A DNA stretch of 64,000 bases from Patiria miniata (lineage: Eukaryota > Echinodermata > Asteroidea > Valvatida > Asterinidae): assembly GCF_015706575.1 (NCBI RefSeq), contig NW_024037052.1:13380711-13444710 (forward strand), read 5' to 3'. Position 1 is the stretch's first letter. Every line of letters begins with the position of its first letter. Below are positions 10,589 to 24,500 of this stretch, one piece after another. The notes under the pieces are model-generated. The model saw only the letters and a list, made by a program, of their open reading frames with translations. It was not told the DNA's origin and did not search any database. The translations under genes and the position numbers were made by a program.

Positions 10589-11102
10589 GATGAAGGCTGT
10601 AATTACTATGCTTCAAGATGGTGCAATTATTGACAATACTCCACCAGGACTATATTTATTCCTCTGATAGCTGTGTAGGTGGTCGTGGCCTTTTATAGTG
10701 TCTGGCTTGCTTGCTGAACAGAGGGAATGGTTTTTTTTTTACCTTCATAATGTACTTGACATACAGTGCAAAATGGACTAGTTGATTCTTCAAAAAATTT
10801 GTTTTTACTTCCTTCTCTTTCTTGTTAGTCATAAGGGAAACAAACGAAACTACTAGGGTACTGAGTACGGCATCGATCTCATTATTCGTTTTGAAGAGCT
10901 AGAGTGTCAAATTGAAACATGTGGCTTGATAACCACTTAGCCAGAGATGTCTCTGCAAAAAAAAGATGAATAGATAGATTCAATGCCCCAAAGGCATATC
11001 CATTCACACATTGCTGCTATGGTGGCCAGCCTACCGTGTACAAAGTGGGCACTATGATTTGGACAACTAAAGTCCCTTTAAAGATATTAGGCCAAAAAAA
11101 AA
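10589..11102. other. Upstream region of paralogue 2, noncoding
   Basis: The proximal part matches the upstream regions of the two paralogues (TGATAGCTGTGTAGG near 10665; GACTAGTTGATTCTTCAAAA near 10777). The distal part, up to the C-rich start of the tandem array, is unique AT-rich DNA. Confidence 0.5.
10690..10697 (-). promoter_or_regulatory. TATA-like box of paralogue 2
   Basis: TATAAAAG on the minus strand, about 102-109 bases upstream of the ATG at 10588. Paralogue 3 has GATAAAAG in a comparable context near 30312; paralogue 1 has only a degenerate form. A plausible core promoter, unproven. Confidence 0.35.
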
Positions 11103-12344
11103 GTCAACCTACTAGCCCCCTGTCCAACTTTCCCCCTGACCAACTCGCCTCCCCCCCCCCCCCCACCTACTCGCCCCCTGTCCAATTTGCCCTATGACCA
11201 ACTCGCCGAACGACCAACTCGCTTCCTTGTCAACTCGCCCTGTGGCCAGCTGGCCCCTAGCCAATTTTCCCACCCCAAGCATATTTTTTTCTTAAACTTT
11301 CTAAAACTCCTTCCCAGGCTTATATTTGAAATGACAGTTGAAAATAAAATTCACTCTTATAGCATGTATAGAACGAAATACATGTATTGTGTTCTTTTAG
11401 TTTTAAAACTATCGTGAAAAAATGCCGAAACAATGAAAGGCTTAAGTTTGGTGTCTTGGAAGGAATGATGACACTGCATGAGGCTAGAATGCCATGATTT
11501 TACCCAAAACAACTCCAAATTCCTTTGATGTTCAATTCAACTATGTGAAAGAAACTTTTTTTGTCTGAAATAGGTTGTAGAAAGACTGAGTAAGGCCAAC
11601 AAAAACATGGTTCTGCTTCCGATTACATGTCGGTTTCAGAATAGGGTCGATTGGTCGGTCGGTCAGGAAACATTCTATTTTGCACTGATTTGCTCATGCT
11701 TTGGTCGCGGGTGTCCAGTAGTAGAAAAAATTTGCTCCACAAAAGTCATCAAAACTTGCCTCCTAAAACAACAAACAGTGAATTTTGCTTTAATTAAAAT
11801 AAATGTTTTTACAACAGAGGAGTGGGGAGTTTCGTGGTTGCACGAGCATCGTGAGGCGCTTAGGGCAAAAAAAAGAAAGAAAGAAAGAAAGAAAAAAAGT
11901 TGCGAAGTAGCTTTTAATTTTATGGGGTGGGTGGGGGGGGGGGGGGGTTGGTGGGTGGTCAAATGTCCCCCTGACCACCCTCAAAAAAACTACTAAATTG
12001 AGAATATGCTGGAAAAGCACAGGACTTTTGAGGCAAAATGTGTGTTGTCCCCCTCCAAAAAGAAATCCTTGCGAGGCCCATATCTAGTTCCACAAGGGCA
12101 GATCTACATGTAGCTTTCACACCCTGCTTTGGGGGGGGGGGGCATGTCCCCATGAATTGTTGAAACCTAGTATGTTTTCTCCTGCATTTCAAGGCGATTT
12201 GAGAATGAACATATTGAAGAACTTTTCAATTTATTATTTTGCTGATACATGATTTAGGCTATTGCTGAACAGACAACTAAAATTCAAGTGTTAATTATTA
12301 AAACAGCACAAATGGATTTCAGGGTTCAGATTTTCATTTTCCCA

Positions 12345-12555
12345 TCTGCCATATGTATTTGAAGTTAGTAACAATATCATTATTGTCACTATTTGGGTTG
12401 TTAAAATAACTACTGCCATCTGCCATATGTATTTGAAGTTAGTAACAATAACATTATTGTCACTATTTGGGTTGTTAAAATAACTACTGCCATCTGCCAT
12501 ATGTATTTGAAGTTAGTAACAATAACATTATTGTCGCTTTTTGGGTTGTTAAAAT
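12345..12555. repeat. 76-bp tandem repeat, three copies
   Basis: CATCTGCCATATGTATTTGA and the following AGTAACAAT(A/A)ACATTATTGTC...GTTGTTAAAATAA module occur three times here. The same module is single in most other units and double at 22740-22890, so it expands and shrinks independently between units. Confidence 0.85.
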
Positions 12556-13040
12556 AACTTTTTCCATTCAGAGTGCTTTGAAAAAAACAACAGTACGCTG
12601 CCGTTTGTAATAGTTTTGAATTGGCATTACAATGCTCATGCTGATATAAGTTGAGTTAATCCTGCCTATTAGCTACTTTAATTGACGTCTGATTGTAAGT
12701 AATAATTTTCAGAATGTCAGGTGATGTTAAGGCCAAGTAAAAAAAGTTAAGCCTCCTGCCTTTTTGAAAACAAGGAAGGAGAAGGCACTTTTTTTTCTCC
12801 AAAATGGCCGCCCGAGCCATTTTCCAAAACAACTAGTGGGGCTATTTTTCAAGATGGCCGCCAGCTTTTTTTAAATGGCCCCCACTTGGACTCAGGAAAT
12901 GACATACCAGCTTTATATGGGCTAGATGCAACAGACAAAGAGGCCAAAATGATGTCAATGTTTAAAATGCATATTTTTTTTCAGGTTTTTTTTCTCAATT
13001 TTTAAAAGGAGGCGGTCGGCCTCCAAAAAGGAAGCGGGTG

Positions 13041-13415
13041 CAGTGGCGTCACCAGACTTTTCAGTCTGGGGGGGCACAGGGGGGGCACCAGCATTTGATG
13101 GGGGGCACTTAGGTGGATACGGATCGCCGTCCTGGGGGAGGGGTCTAAGGGGAGGGGGTGCCCCCCTCCCCTTTTGAAAATTTTCGCATACGGAGGATGG
13201 GCTAGATGCAAAATGGTGCCACATTTGATGCTAAATTCGATCTGAAGATATCTCAAGAAATTGCTATTTTTGAGGTAATGATTTTAACAACGCGCAGAAT
13301 TTTGCAGAGGATAGGGGGGCACCAGCATTTGATGGGGGGGCACTCGGGGGGGGGGGGCACTAGGTTTTCCAGGGGGGCACGTGCCCCCCCTGGCCCCCCC
13401 TTGGCGACGCCTCTG
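13041..13415. mobile_element. hAT-type MITE, 375 bp
   Basis: Starts CAGTGGCGTCACCAG and ends TTGGCGACGCCTCTG: imperfect terminal inverted repeats of the hAT CAG...CTG type. It is flanked by an exact 8-bp duplication AGCGGGTG (13033-13040 and 13416-13423). The other tandem units have the uninterrupted site GGAAGCGGGTGGGGACAC, proving insertion after the array began to form. The inside is G-rich (GGGGGGCAC repeats) with no transposase. Confidence 0.9.
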
Positions 13416-13770
13416 AGCGGGTGGGGACACTAAACATATTTTTGTGTGTTTTATTTGGCCTAAGAGGTGCTATCTACATGTATAGCCATAAATATCACGC
13501 CATTCAGTCAGATACATACACACAGTCCATAATTCAAGGAGGAAATAAAATTCAACCAAAGCAACTCACGATCCAATAAAACTATCTACCATTATTACTG
13601 CCAGTGGCAAATAGAAAGATAGAGTGTCAGAGACTAGTGAGACGAAAGATTGCCCTGTGATATGTACCATGAACTTGCGTGTTTCTGGAAACACAGACTG
13701 GTGACCTGACAATGTGTTTGAGAACAGGCAGTGACCTTCACAATTCTCAGCTTTCATTGGCTATTCTCTA

Positions 13771-14085
13771 GGATTGTCGGTCAACTAGCCCCCTGGCCGA
13801 CTCGCCCTTTACCAACTCGCCACCTGGCCAATTCGCCCCCTGACTAAACTTGCCCCCCACCTACTCCCCCCCACTGTCCAAATTGTCCCCTGACAACTCG
13901 CCCCTCAACCTACTAGCCCCTTGTCCAACTTTCCCCCTGACCAACTCGCCTCCCCCCCGACCTACTCGCCCCCCTGTCCAACTTGCCCTATGACCAACTC
14001 GCCGAACGACCAACTCGCCTCCTTGTCAACTCGCCCTGTGGCCAACTGGCCCCCTAGCCAACTTTCCCACCCCAAGCATATTTTT
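13771..14085. repeat. C-rich short-period repeat block (example)
   Basis: About 300 bp of degenerate 15-17 bp repeats of the form CCAACTCGCCCCCTG(T/A)C. Equivalent blocks are at about 11103-11275 (short), 16029-16350, 19057-19375, 21360-21665 and 23687-23995. They mark the start of each tandem unit. Pro-rich or Gly-rich frames across them are artefacts of the repeat. Confidence 0.8.
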
Positions 14086-17000
14086 TTTTCTTAAACTTTC
14101 TAAAACTCCTTCCCAGGCTTATATTTGAAATGACGACTGAAAGGAAAATTCACTCTTATAAAACGAAATATATGTATCGTGTTCTTTTAGTTTTAAAACT
14201 TTCGTGAAAAATGCTGAAACAATGAAAGGCTTTAGTTTGGTGTCTTGGAAGGAATGATGACACTGCATGAGGCTAGAATGCCATGATTTTACCCAAAACA
14301 ACTCCAAATTCCTTTGATGTTCAATTCAACTATGCAAAAGAAACTTTTTTTGTCTGAAATAGGTTGTAGAAAGACTGAGTAAGGCCAACAAAAAAATGGT
14401 TCTGCTTCCGATTACATGTCGGTTTCAGAATAGGGTCGGTTGGTCCGTCGGTCAGGAAACATTCTATTTTGCACTTTTTTTATGCTGATTTGCTCATGCT
14501 TTGGTCGCAGGTGTCCAGTAGTACGAAAAATTTGCTCCACAAAAGTTATCAAAACTTGCCTCCTAAAACAACAAACAGTAAATTTGCTTTAATTAAAATA
14601 AATGTTTTCACAACAGAGGAGTGGGGAGTTTCGTGGTTGCACGAGCATCGTGAGGCGCTTAGGGCAAAAAAAAGAAAGAAAGAAAGAAAGAAAAAAAGTT
14701 GCGAAGTAGCTTTTAATTTTATGGGGTGGGTGGGGGGGGGGGGGGGGGTTGGTGGGTGGTCAAATGTCCCCCTGACCACCCTCGAAAAACTAATAAATTG
14801 AGAATATGCTGGAAAAGCACAGGACTTTTGAGGCAAAATGTGTGTTGTCCCCCTCCAAAAAGAAATCCTTGCGAGGCCCATATCTAGTTCCACAAGGGCA
14901 GATCTACATGTAGCTTTCACACCCTGCTTTGGGGGGGGGGGGGGCATGTCCCCATGAATTGTTGAAACCTAGTATGTTTTCTCCTGCATTTCAAGGCGAT
15001 TTGAGAATGAACATATTGAAGAACTTTTCAATTTATTATTTTGCTGATACATGATTTATTGCTGAACAGAAAACTAAAATTCAAGTGTTAATTATTAAAA
15101 CAGCACAAATGGATTTCAGGGTTCAGATTTTCATTTTCCCATCTGCCATATGTATTTGAAGTTAGTAACAATATCATTATTGTCGCTTTTTGGGTTGTTA
15201 AATAACTTTTTCCATACAGAGTGCTGTGAAAAAAAACAACAGTATGCTACCGTTTGTAATAGTTTTGAATTGGCATTACAATGCTCATGCTGATGTGAGT
15301 TGAGTTAATCCTGCATGAGCTACTTAAATTGACGTCTGATTGTAAGTAATATTTTTCAGAATGTCAGGTGATGTTAAGGCCAAGTAAAAAAAAAAAGTTA
15401 AGCCTCCTGCCTTTTTGAAAACAAGGAAGGAGAAGGCACTTTTTTTTCTCCAAAATGGCCGCCCGAGCCATTTTCCAAAACAACTAGTGGGGCTATTTTC
15501 AAGATGGCCGCCAGCTTTTTTTAAATGGCCCCCACTTGGACTCAGGAAATGACATACCAGCTTTATATAGGCTAGATGCAACAGACAAAGAGGCCAAAAT
15601 GATGTCAATGTTTAAAATGTATATTTTTTTTCAGGTTTTTTTCTCAATTTTTAAAAGGAGGCGGTCGGCCTCCAAAAGGAAGCGGGTGGGGACACTAAAC
15701 ATATTTTTTTTCGTTTTATTTGGCCTAAAAGGTGCTATCTATAGCCATAAATATCACGCCATTCAGTCAGATACATACACACAGTCCATAATTCAAGGAG
15801 GAAATAAAATTCAACCAAAGCAACTCACGATCCAATAAAACTATCTACCATATTACTGCCAGTGGCAAATAGAAAGATAGAGTGTCAGAGACTAGTAAGA
15901 CGAAAGATTGCCCTGTGATATGTACCATGAACTTGCGTGTTTCTAGAAACACAGACTGGTGACCTGACAATGTGTTTGAGAACAGGCAGTGACCTTCACA
16001 ATTCTCAGCTTTCATTGGCTATTCTCTAGGATTGTCGGTCAACTAGCCCCCTGGCCGCTCGCCCTTTACCAACTCGCCACCTGGCCAATTCGCCCCCGAC
16101 TAAACTTGCCCCCCCCCACTACTCCCCCCCCCCCCCCACTGTCCAAATTGTCCCCTGACAACTCGCCCTTCAACCTACTAGCCCCCTGTCCAACTTTCCC
16201 CCTGACCAACTCGCCTCTCCCCCCCCCCCCCCCGACCTACTCGCCCCCCTGTCCAACTTGCCCCATGACCAACTCGCGGAACGACCAACTCGCCTCCTTG
16301 TCAACTCGCCCTGTGGCCAACTGGCCCCTAGCCAACTTTCCCACCCCAAGCATATTTTTTTTTCTTAAACTTTCTAAAACTCCTTCCCAGGCTTATATTT
16401 GAAATGAAGACTGAAAGGAAAATTCACTCTTATAAAACGAAATATATGTATTGTGTTCTTTTAGTTTTAAAACTTTCGTGAAAAATGCTGAAACAATGAA
16501 AGGCTTTAGTTTGGTGTCTTGGAAGGAATGATGACACTGCATGAGGCTAGAATGCCATGATTTTACCAAAAACAACTCCAAATTCCTTTGATGTTCAATT
16601 CAACAATGCAAAAGAAACTTTTTTTGTCTGAAATAGGTTGTAGAAAGACTGAGTAAGGCCAACAAAAACATGGTTCTGCTTCCGATTACATGTCGGTTTC
16701 AGAATAGGGTCGATTGGTCAGTCAGTTGGGGAACATTCGTTTTTATGCTGATTTGCTCATGCTTTGGTCCCGAGTGTATTTCATATCCAGTAGTACGAAA
16801 AATTTGCTCCACAAAAGTTATCAAAAACTTGCCTCCTAAAACAACAAACAGTAAATTTTGCTTCAATTAAAATAAATGTTTTTACAACAGACGAGTGGGG
16901 AGTTTGATGGTTGCATGGGCGTCGCGAGGGCTCAGCTGGAAAAAAGAAAAAAAGAAAAGAAAAAAGGTGCGAAGTCATATTGCTTTTAATTTGATGGGGT

Positions 17001-17737
17001 GGGGGGGGGGGGGGTCGGTGGGTGGGCAAATGCCCCCCTGCCTACCCTCGAAACACTGATAAATTGAGAACATGCTGGAAAAGTACAGGAGTTTTGGGGC
17101 AAAATGTGTGTTGTCCCCCTCCAAACAAAAATTCTGGCGACGCCCATATCCAGTTCCACACGGGCAGATCTACATGTAGCTTTCACACCCTGATTTGGGG
17201 GGGGGGGGGGGGCATGTCCCCATGAATTGTTGAAACCTAGTATGTTTTCTCTTGCATTTCAAGGCAATTTGAGAATGAACACATTGAAGAACTTTTCAAT
17301 TTATTATTTTGCTGATACATGATTTATTGCTGAACAGACATCTAAAATTCAAGTGTTAATTATTAAAACAGCACAAATGGATTTCAGGGTTCAGATTTTT
17401 ATTCGCCCATCTGCCATATGTATTTGAAGTTAGTAACAATATCATTATTGTTGCTTTTTGGGTTGTTAAAATAACTTTTTCCATATAGAGTGTTGTGAAA
17501 AAAACAAACAGTATGCTACCCTTTGTAATAGTCTTGAATTGGCATTACAATGCTCATGCTGATATAAGTTGAGTTAATCCTGCATGAGCTACTTAAATTG
17601 ACGTCTTATTGTGAGTAATATTTTTCAGAATGTCAGGTGATGTTAAGGCCAAGTAAAAAAAAAGTTAAGCCTCCTGCCTTTTTGAAAACAAGGACGGAGA
17701 AGGTCCGTTTTTTATATGGCCCCCACTTGGACTCAGG

Positions 17738-18598
17738 CAGTGGCGTAGCCACCGGGGGGGGGCGTGGGGGGGGGGGGGGGGGACTGCCCCCCCATGAAAC
17801 CTTGTCGCCCCCCCAGTTGCCCCCCACTGAGATTTTGAGTTTCTAAAAAAATATCATTGATCTACATGACGCCATGGGCCCTATTATGTACTACAATGTA
17901 TCTTTTGCGTAAAAAATATTGGTTTAAGTGGTCAGAAATTGCCTCAGATAGCACCACAGAGCATTAGGAATCCAAAATTTTTCGGGGCCCTTAAGTGGGC
18001 CCGGAACCCCACGCCTACAGCTCAGAATTCTGGTAGCTGATTCAATGACTCCAACCTCGAAAACAATGTTCACAAAATTTCTTATGCCTTTAGCTGAGAA
18101 AACCTCGAAAATTATGTTTAAATTATTATCTTTTGTGCTAAGATAATTATTGGTTAAAGTGGTAAGAAATTGCCTCAGATCACACCACAGAGCATCGAAA
18201 ATCCAATTTTTTTTCTGGGCCCTTAAGCGGGCCCTGAACCCCACGCCAATAGCTCAGAATACCGATAGCTGATTCAATGTCTCCAACTTGAAAAGGATGT
18301 TCAAATAATTATCTTTTGCCAAGAAAATATTAGTTAAAGCATGGAGGAAAGTCGTAAGAAATTGCTTCAAATCACACCACAGAACATCTAGAATCCAATT
18401 TTTTCGGGGCCCTTAAGCGGGCCCGAACCCAACGCCGTAAGGGCTTCGCACTTGCATCAGTTATGATCAAGGTATGTCCCCCCCCCCCACTTTTGAGAAG
18501 CGATTGACGCCCCTGCTTGACGCCCCCCCCATGAAATGTTCCAACCCCCCCCCAGCGCCCCCCCCCCCCCCACTGAAAAATTCCTGGCTATGCCACTG
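17738..18598. mobile_element. hAT-type MITE, 861 bp, with internal repeats
   Basis: Starts CAGTGGCGTAGCCA and ends TGGCTATGCCACTG, giving inverted repeats of about 14 bp with one mismatch. An exact 8-bp duplication, GACTCAGG, flanks it (17730-17737 and 18599-18606). Other units have the empty site CTTGGACTCAGGAAATGAC. Inside, a block of about 200 bp (AGAAATTGCCTCAGAT, then CGGGGCCCTTAAG(T/C)GGGCCC) is present three times near 17935, 18165 and 18355. No transposase frame. Confidence 0.92.
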
Positions 18599-21500
18599 GA
18601 CTCAGGAAATGACATACCAGCTTTATATGGGCTAGATGCAACAGACAAAGAGGCCAAAATGATGTCAATGTTTAAAATGCATATTTTTTCAGGTTTTTCC
18701 AAAAGGAAGCGGGTGGGGACACTAAACATATTTTTTTGGTTTTATTTGGCCTAAGATGTGCTATCTATAGCCATAAATATCACGCCATTCAGTCAGATAC
18801 ATACACACGGTCCATAATTCAAGGAGGAAATAAAATTCAACCAAGGCAGCTCACGATCCAATAAAACTATCTACCATTATTACTGCCAGTGGCAAATAGA
18901 AAGATAGAGTGTCAGAGACTAGTGAGACGAAAGATTGCCCTGTGATATGTGCCATGAACTTGCGTGTTTCTGGAAACACAGACTGGTGACCTGACAATGT
19001 GTTTGAGAACAGGCAGTGACCTTCACAATTCTCAGCTTTCATTGGCTATTCTCTAGGATTGTTGGTCAACTAGCCCCCGGCCGACTCGCCCTTTACCAAC
19101 TTGCCCCCTGGCCAATTCGCCCCCTGACTAATTCACCCCCCCCCCCCCCTGCCTACTCCCCCACTGTCCAAATTGTCCCCTGACAACTCGCCCCTCAACC
19201 TACTAGCCCCCTGTCCAACTTTCCCCCTGACCAACTCGCCTTCCCCCCCACCTCCCCACCCCCGACCTACTCGCCCCCTGTCCAACTTGCCCCATGACCA
19301 ACTCGCCGAACAACCAACTTGCCTCCTTGTCAACTCGCCCTGTGGCCAACTGGCCCCCTAGCCAACTTTCCCACCCAAAGCATATTTTTTTTTCTTAAAC
19401 TTTCTAAAACTCCTTCCCAGGCTTATATTTGAAATGAAGACTGAAAGGAAAATTCACTCTTATAAAACGTAATATATGTATTGTGTTCTTTAAGTTTTAA
19501 GACTTTCGTGAAAAATGCTGAAACAATGAAAGGCTTTAGTTTGGTGTCTTGGAAGGAATGATGACACTGCATGAGGCTAGAATGCCATGATTTTACACAA
19601 AACAACTCCAAATTCCTTTGATGTTCAATTCAACAATGTGAAAGAAACTTTTTTTGTGTGAAATAGGTTGTAGAAAGACTGAGTAAGGCCAAAAAAAAAA
19701 AACAGTTCTGCTTCCGATTACATGTCGGTTTCAGAATAGGGTCGGTTTGTCCGTCGGTCAGGAAACATTTTATTGTGCACGTTTTTATGCTGATTCGCTC
19801 ATGCTTTGGTCGCACGTGTATTTCATTTCCAGTAGTATGAAAAAATGTGCTCCACAAAAAGTCATCAAAACTTGCCTCCTAAAACAACAAACAGTAAATT
19901 TTGCTTTAATTAAAATAAATGTTTTCACAACAGACGAGTGGGGAGTTTGGTGGTTGCACGGGCATCGCGAGGCGCTTAGGGCAAAAAAAAAAAGAAAGAA
20001 AGAAAGAAAAATAGTTGCAAAGTAGCTTTTAACTTGATGGGGGGGTGGGAGGGGGGGGGGGGGTTGGTGGGTGGTCAAATGTCCCCCTGACCACCCTCAA
20101 AAAACTAATAAATTAAGAATATGCTGGAAAAGCACAGGACTTTTGAGGCAAAATGTGTGTTGTCCCCCTCCAAAAAGAAATCCTTGCAACGCCCATATCT
20201 AGTTCCACAAGGGCAGATCTACATGTAGCTTTCACACCCTGCTTTTTTTTTTGGGGGGGGGGCATGTCCCCATGAATTGTTGAAACCTAGTATGTTTTCT
20301 CCTGCATTTCAAGGCAATTTGAGAATGAACACATTGAAGAACTTTTCAATTTATTATTTTGCTGATACATGATTTATTGCTGAACAGACATCTAAAATTA
20401 AAGTGTTAATTATTAAAACAGCACAAATGGATTTCAGGGTTCAGATTTTCATTTGCCCATCTGCCATATGTATTTGAAGTTAGTAACAATATCATTATTG
20501 TCGCTTTTTGGGTTGTTAAAATAACTTTTTCCATACAGAGTGCTGGGAAAAGAAAAAAAAGTACGCTACCATTTGTAATAGTTTTGAATTGGCATTACAA
20601 TGCTCATGCTGATATGAGTTGAGTTACATGTAATCCTGCATGAGCTACTTAAATTGACGTCTGATTGTAAGTAATATTTTTCAGAGTGTCAGGTGATGTT
20701 AAGGCCAAGTAAAAAAAAAACAAGTTATTAAGCCTCTGCCTTTTTGAAAACAAGGAAGGAGAAGGCCCTTTTTTCCCCAAAATTGCCGCCCGACCCATTT
20801 TCCAAAACGACTAGTGGGGCTATTTTTCAAGATGATCGCCATTTTTTTTCAAATGGCCGCCACTTGGACTCAGGAAATGACATACCAGCTTGATATGGGC
20901 TAGATGCAACAGACAAAGAGGCCAAAATGATGTCACTGTTTAAAATGGATTTTTTTTCAGGGTTTTTTTTCCTTCAATTTCTAAAAGGAGGCTGTGGGCC
21001 TACAAAAAGGAAGCAGGCGGGGACACTAAACGTATATTTTTGTTTTTATTTGGCCTAAAAGGTGCTATCTATAGCCATAAATATCAGGCCATTCAGTCAG
21101 ATATATACACACGGTCCATATTTCAAGGAGGAAATAAAATTCAACCAAGGCAGCTCACGATCCAATAAAACTATCTACCATTATTACTGACAGTGGCAAG
21201 TAGAAAGATAGAGTGTCAAAGACTAGTGAGACGAAAGATTGCCCTGTGATATGTACCATGAACTTGCGTGTTTCTGGAAACACAGACTGGTGACCTGACA
21301 ATGTGTTTGAGAACAGGCAGTGACCTTAACAATTCTCAGCTTTCATTGGCTATTCTCTAGGATTGTCGGTCAACTAGCCCCCTGGCCGACTCGCCCTTTA
21401 CCAACTCGCAACCTGGCCAATTCGCCCCCTGACTAACTCGCCCCCCCCCCCACCTACTCCCCCCACTGTCCAAATTGTTTCCTGACAACTCGCCCCTCAA

Positions 21501-24500
21501 CCTACTAGCCCCCTGTCCAACTTTCCCCTGACCAACTCGCCTCCCCCCCCCCCCCGACCTACTCGCCCCCTGTCCAACTTGCCCCATGACCAACTCGCCG
21601 AACGACCAACTCGCTTCCTTGTCAACTCGCCCTGTGGCCAACTGGCCCCCTAGCCAATTTTCCCGCCCCAAGCATTTTTTTTTTTTTTACTTTCTAAAAC
21701 TCCTTCCCAGGCTTATATTTGAAATGACAATTGAAAATAAAATTCACTCTTATAGCATGTATAGAACGAAATATATGTATTGTGTTCTTTTAGTTTTAAA
21801 ACTTTCCTGAAAAATGCGGAAACAATGAAAGGCTTTAGTTTGGTGTCTTGGAAAGAATGATGACACTGCATGAGGCTAGAATGCCATGATTTTACACAAA
21901 ACAACTCCAAATTTCTGTGATGTTCAATTCAACTATGTGAAAGAAACATTTTTTGTCTGAAATAGGTTGCAGAAAGACTGAGTAAGGCCAACAAAAACAT
22001 GGTTCTGCTTCCGATTACATGTCAGTTTCAGAATAGGGTCGATTGGTCGGTTGGTCGGGAAACATTCTATTTTGCACTTTTTTATGCTGATTTGCTCATG
22101 CTTTGGTCGCGGGTGTCCAGTAGTACGAAAAATTTGCTCCACAAAAGTCATCAAAACTTGTCTCCTAAAACAACAAACAGTAAATTTTGCTTTAATTAAA
22201 ATAAATGTTTTCACAACAGACGAGTGGGGAGTTTCGTGGTTGCACGGGCATCGTGAGGCGCTTAGGGCAAAAAAAAGAAAGAAAGAAAGAAAGAAAAATA
22301 GTTGCGAAGTAGCTTTTAATTTTCTGGGGTGGGTGGGGGGGGGGGGGGGTTGGTGGGTGGTCAAATGTCCCCCTGACCACCCTCGAAAAACTAATAAATT
22401 GAGAATATGCTGGAAAAGCACAGAACTTTTGAGGCAAAATGTGTGTTGTCCCTCTCCAAAAAGAAATCCTTGCGAGGCCCATATCTAGTTCCACAAGGGC
22501 AGACCTACATGTAGCTTTCCCCTTCTGCTTTGGGGGGGGGGGGGGGGCATGTCCCCATGAATTGTTGAAACCTAGTATGTTTTCTCCTGCATTTCAAGGC
22601 AATTTGAGAATGAACACATTGAAGAACTTTTCAATTTATTATTTTGCTGATACATGATTTATTGCTGAACAGAAAACTAAAATTCAAGTGTTAATTATTA
22701 AAACAGCACAAATGGATTTCAGGGTTCAGATTTTCATTTTCCCATCTGCCATATGTATTTGAAGTTAGTAACAATATCATTATTGTCACTTTTTGGGTTG
22801 TTAAAATAAACTGCCATCTGCCATATGTATTTGAAGTTAGTAACAATAACATTATTGTCGCTTTTTGGGTTGTTAAAATAAATTTACATACAGAGTGCTG
22901 TGAAAAAAAACAACAGTACGCTACCGTTTGTAATAGTTTGGAATTGGCATTACAATGCTCATGCTGATATAAGTTGAGTTAATCCTGCATGAGCTACTTA
23001 AATTGACGTCTGATTGTAAGTAATATTTTTCAGAATGTCAGGTGATGTTAAGGCCAAGTAAAAAAAAAAGTTAAGCCTCCTGCCTTTTTGAAAACAAGGA
23101 AGGAGAAGGCCCTTTTTTTTCTCCAAAATGGCCGCCCGAGCCATTTTCCAAAACAACTAGTGGGGCTATTTTTCAAGATGGCTACCAGCTTTTTTAAATG
23201 GCCCCCACTTGGACTCAGGAAATGACATACCAGATTGATATGGGCTAGATGCAACAGACAAAGAGGCCAAAATGATGTCACTGTTTAAAATGCATATTTT
23301 TTTTCAGGTTTTTTTCCTCAATTTTTAAAAGGAGGCGGTCGGCCTCCAAAAAGGAAGCGGGTGGGGACACTAAACATATTTTTTTTTCGTTTTAGTTGGC
23401 CTAAAAGGTGCTATCTATAGCCATAAATATCACGCCATTCAGTCAGATACATACACACGGTCCATAATTCAAGGAGGAAATAAAATTCAACCAAAGCAAC
23501 TCACGATCCAATAAAACTATCTACCATTATTACTGCCAGTGGCAAGTAGAAAGATAGAGTGTCAGAGACTAGTGATATGTACCATGAACTTGCGTGTTTC
23601 TGGAAACACAGACTGGTGACCTGACAATGTGTTTGAGAACAGGCAGTGACCTTCACAATTTTCAGCTTTCATTGGCTATTCTCTAGGATTGTTGGTCAAC
23701 TAGCCCCCTGGCCAACTCGCCCTTTACCAACTCGCCACCTGGCCAATTCGCCCCCTGACTAACTCGCCCCCCCCCTGCCTACTCCCCCCACTGTCCAAAT
23801 TGTCCCCTGACAACTCGCCCCTCAACCTACTAGCCCCCTGTCCAACTTTCCCCCTGACCAACTCGCCTCCCCCCCCCGACCTACTCGCCCCCTGTCCAAC
23901 TTGCCCCATGACCAACTCGCCGAACGACCAACTCGCCTCCTTGTCAACTCGCCCTGTGGCCAGCTGGCCCCCTAGCCAACTTTCCCGCCCCAAGCATATT
24001 TTTTTCTTTAAACTCTCTAAAACTCCTTCCCAGGCTTATGTTTGAAATGACAACTGAAAATAAAAGTCACTCGTATAGAACGAAATATAATACATGTATT
24101 GTGTTCTTTTAGTTTTAAAACTTTTGTGAAAAATGCCGAAACAATGAAAAGCTTTAGTTTGGTGTCTTGGAAGGAATGATGACACTGCATGAAGCTAGAA
24201 TGCCACGATTTTACACAAAACAACTCCAAATTCCTTTGATGTTCAATTCAACTATGCGAAAGAAACTTTTCAGTTGGTCGGTCGGTCAGGAAACATTCTG
24301 ATTTGCTCATGCTTTGGTCACACATTTTTATTCATATCCAGTAGTATGAAAAATTTGTTCCACAAAAGTCATCCAAACTTGCCTCCTAAAACAACAAACA
24401 GTGAATTTTGCTTTTATTAAAATGAATAGTTTTTACAACAGACGAGTGGGGAGTTTCGTGGTTGCATGGGCGTCATGAGGGCTCAGGGCAAGAAAAAAGA

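Noticed and set aside
13566..13757. A 62-63 residue frame repeated in the tandem units (also at 18851-19042)
   Set aside because: It is lost by indels in other units, has no recognisable features and no start context; conservation follows the DNA repeat.
14119..14307. Frame MELFWVKSWHSSLMQ... present in most tandem units
   Set aside because: Recurs simply because the unit recurs; C-termini and starts vary with indels and some units break it.
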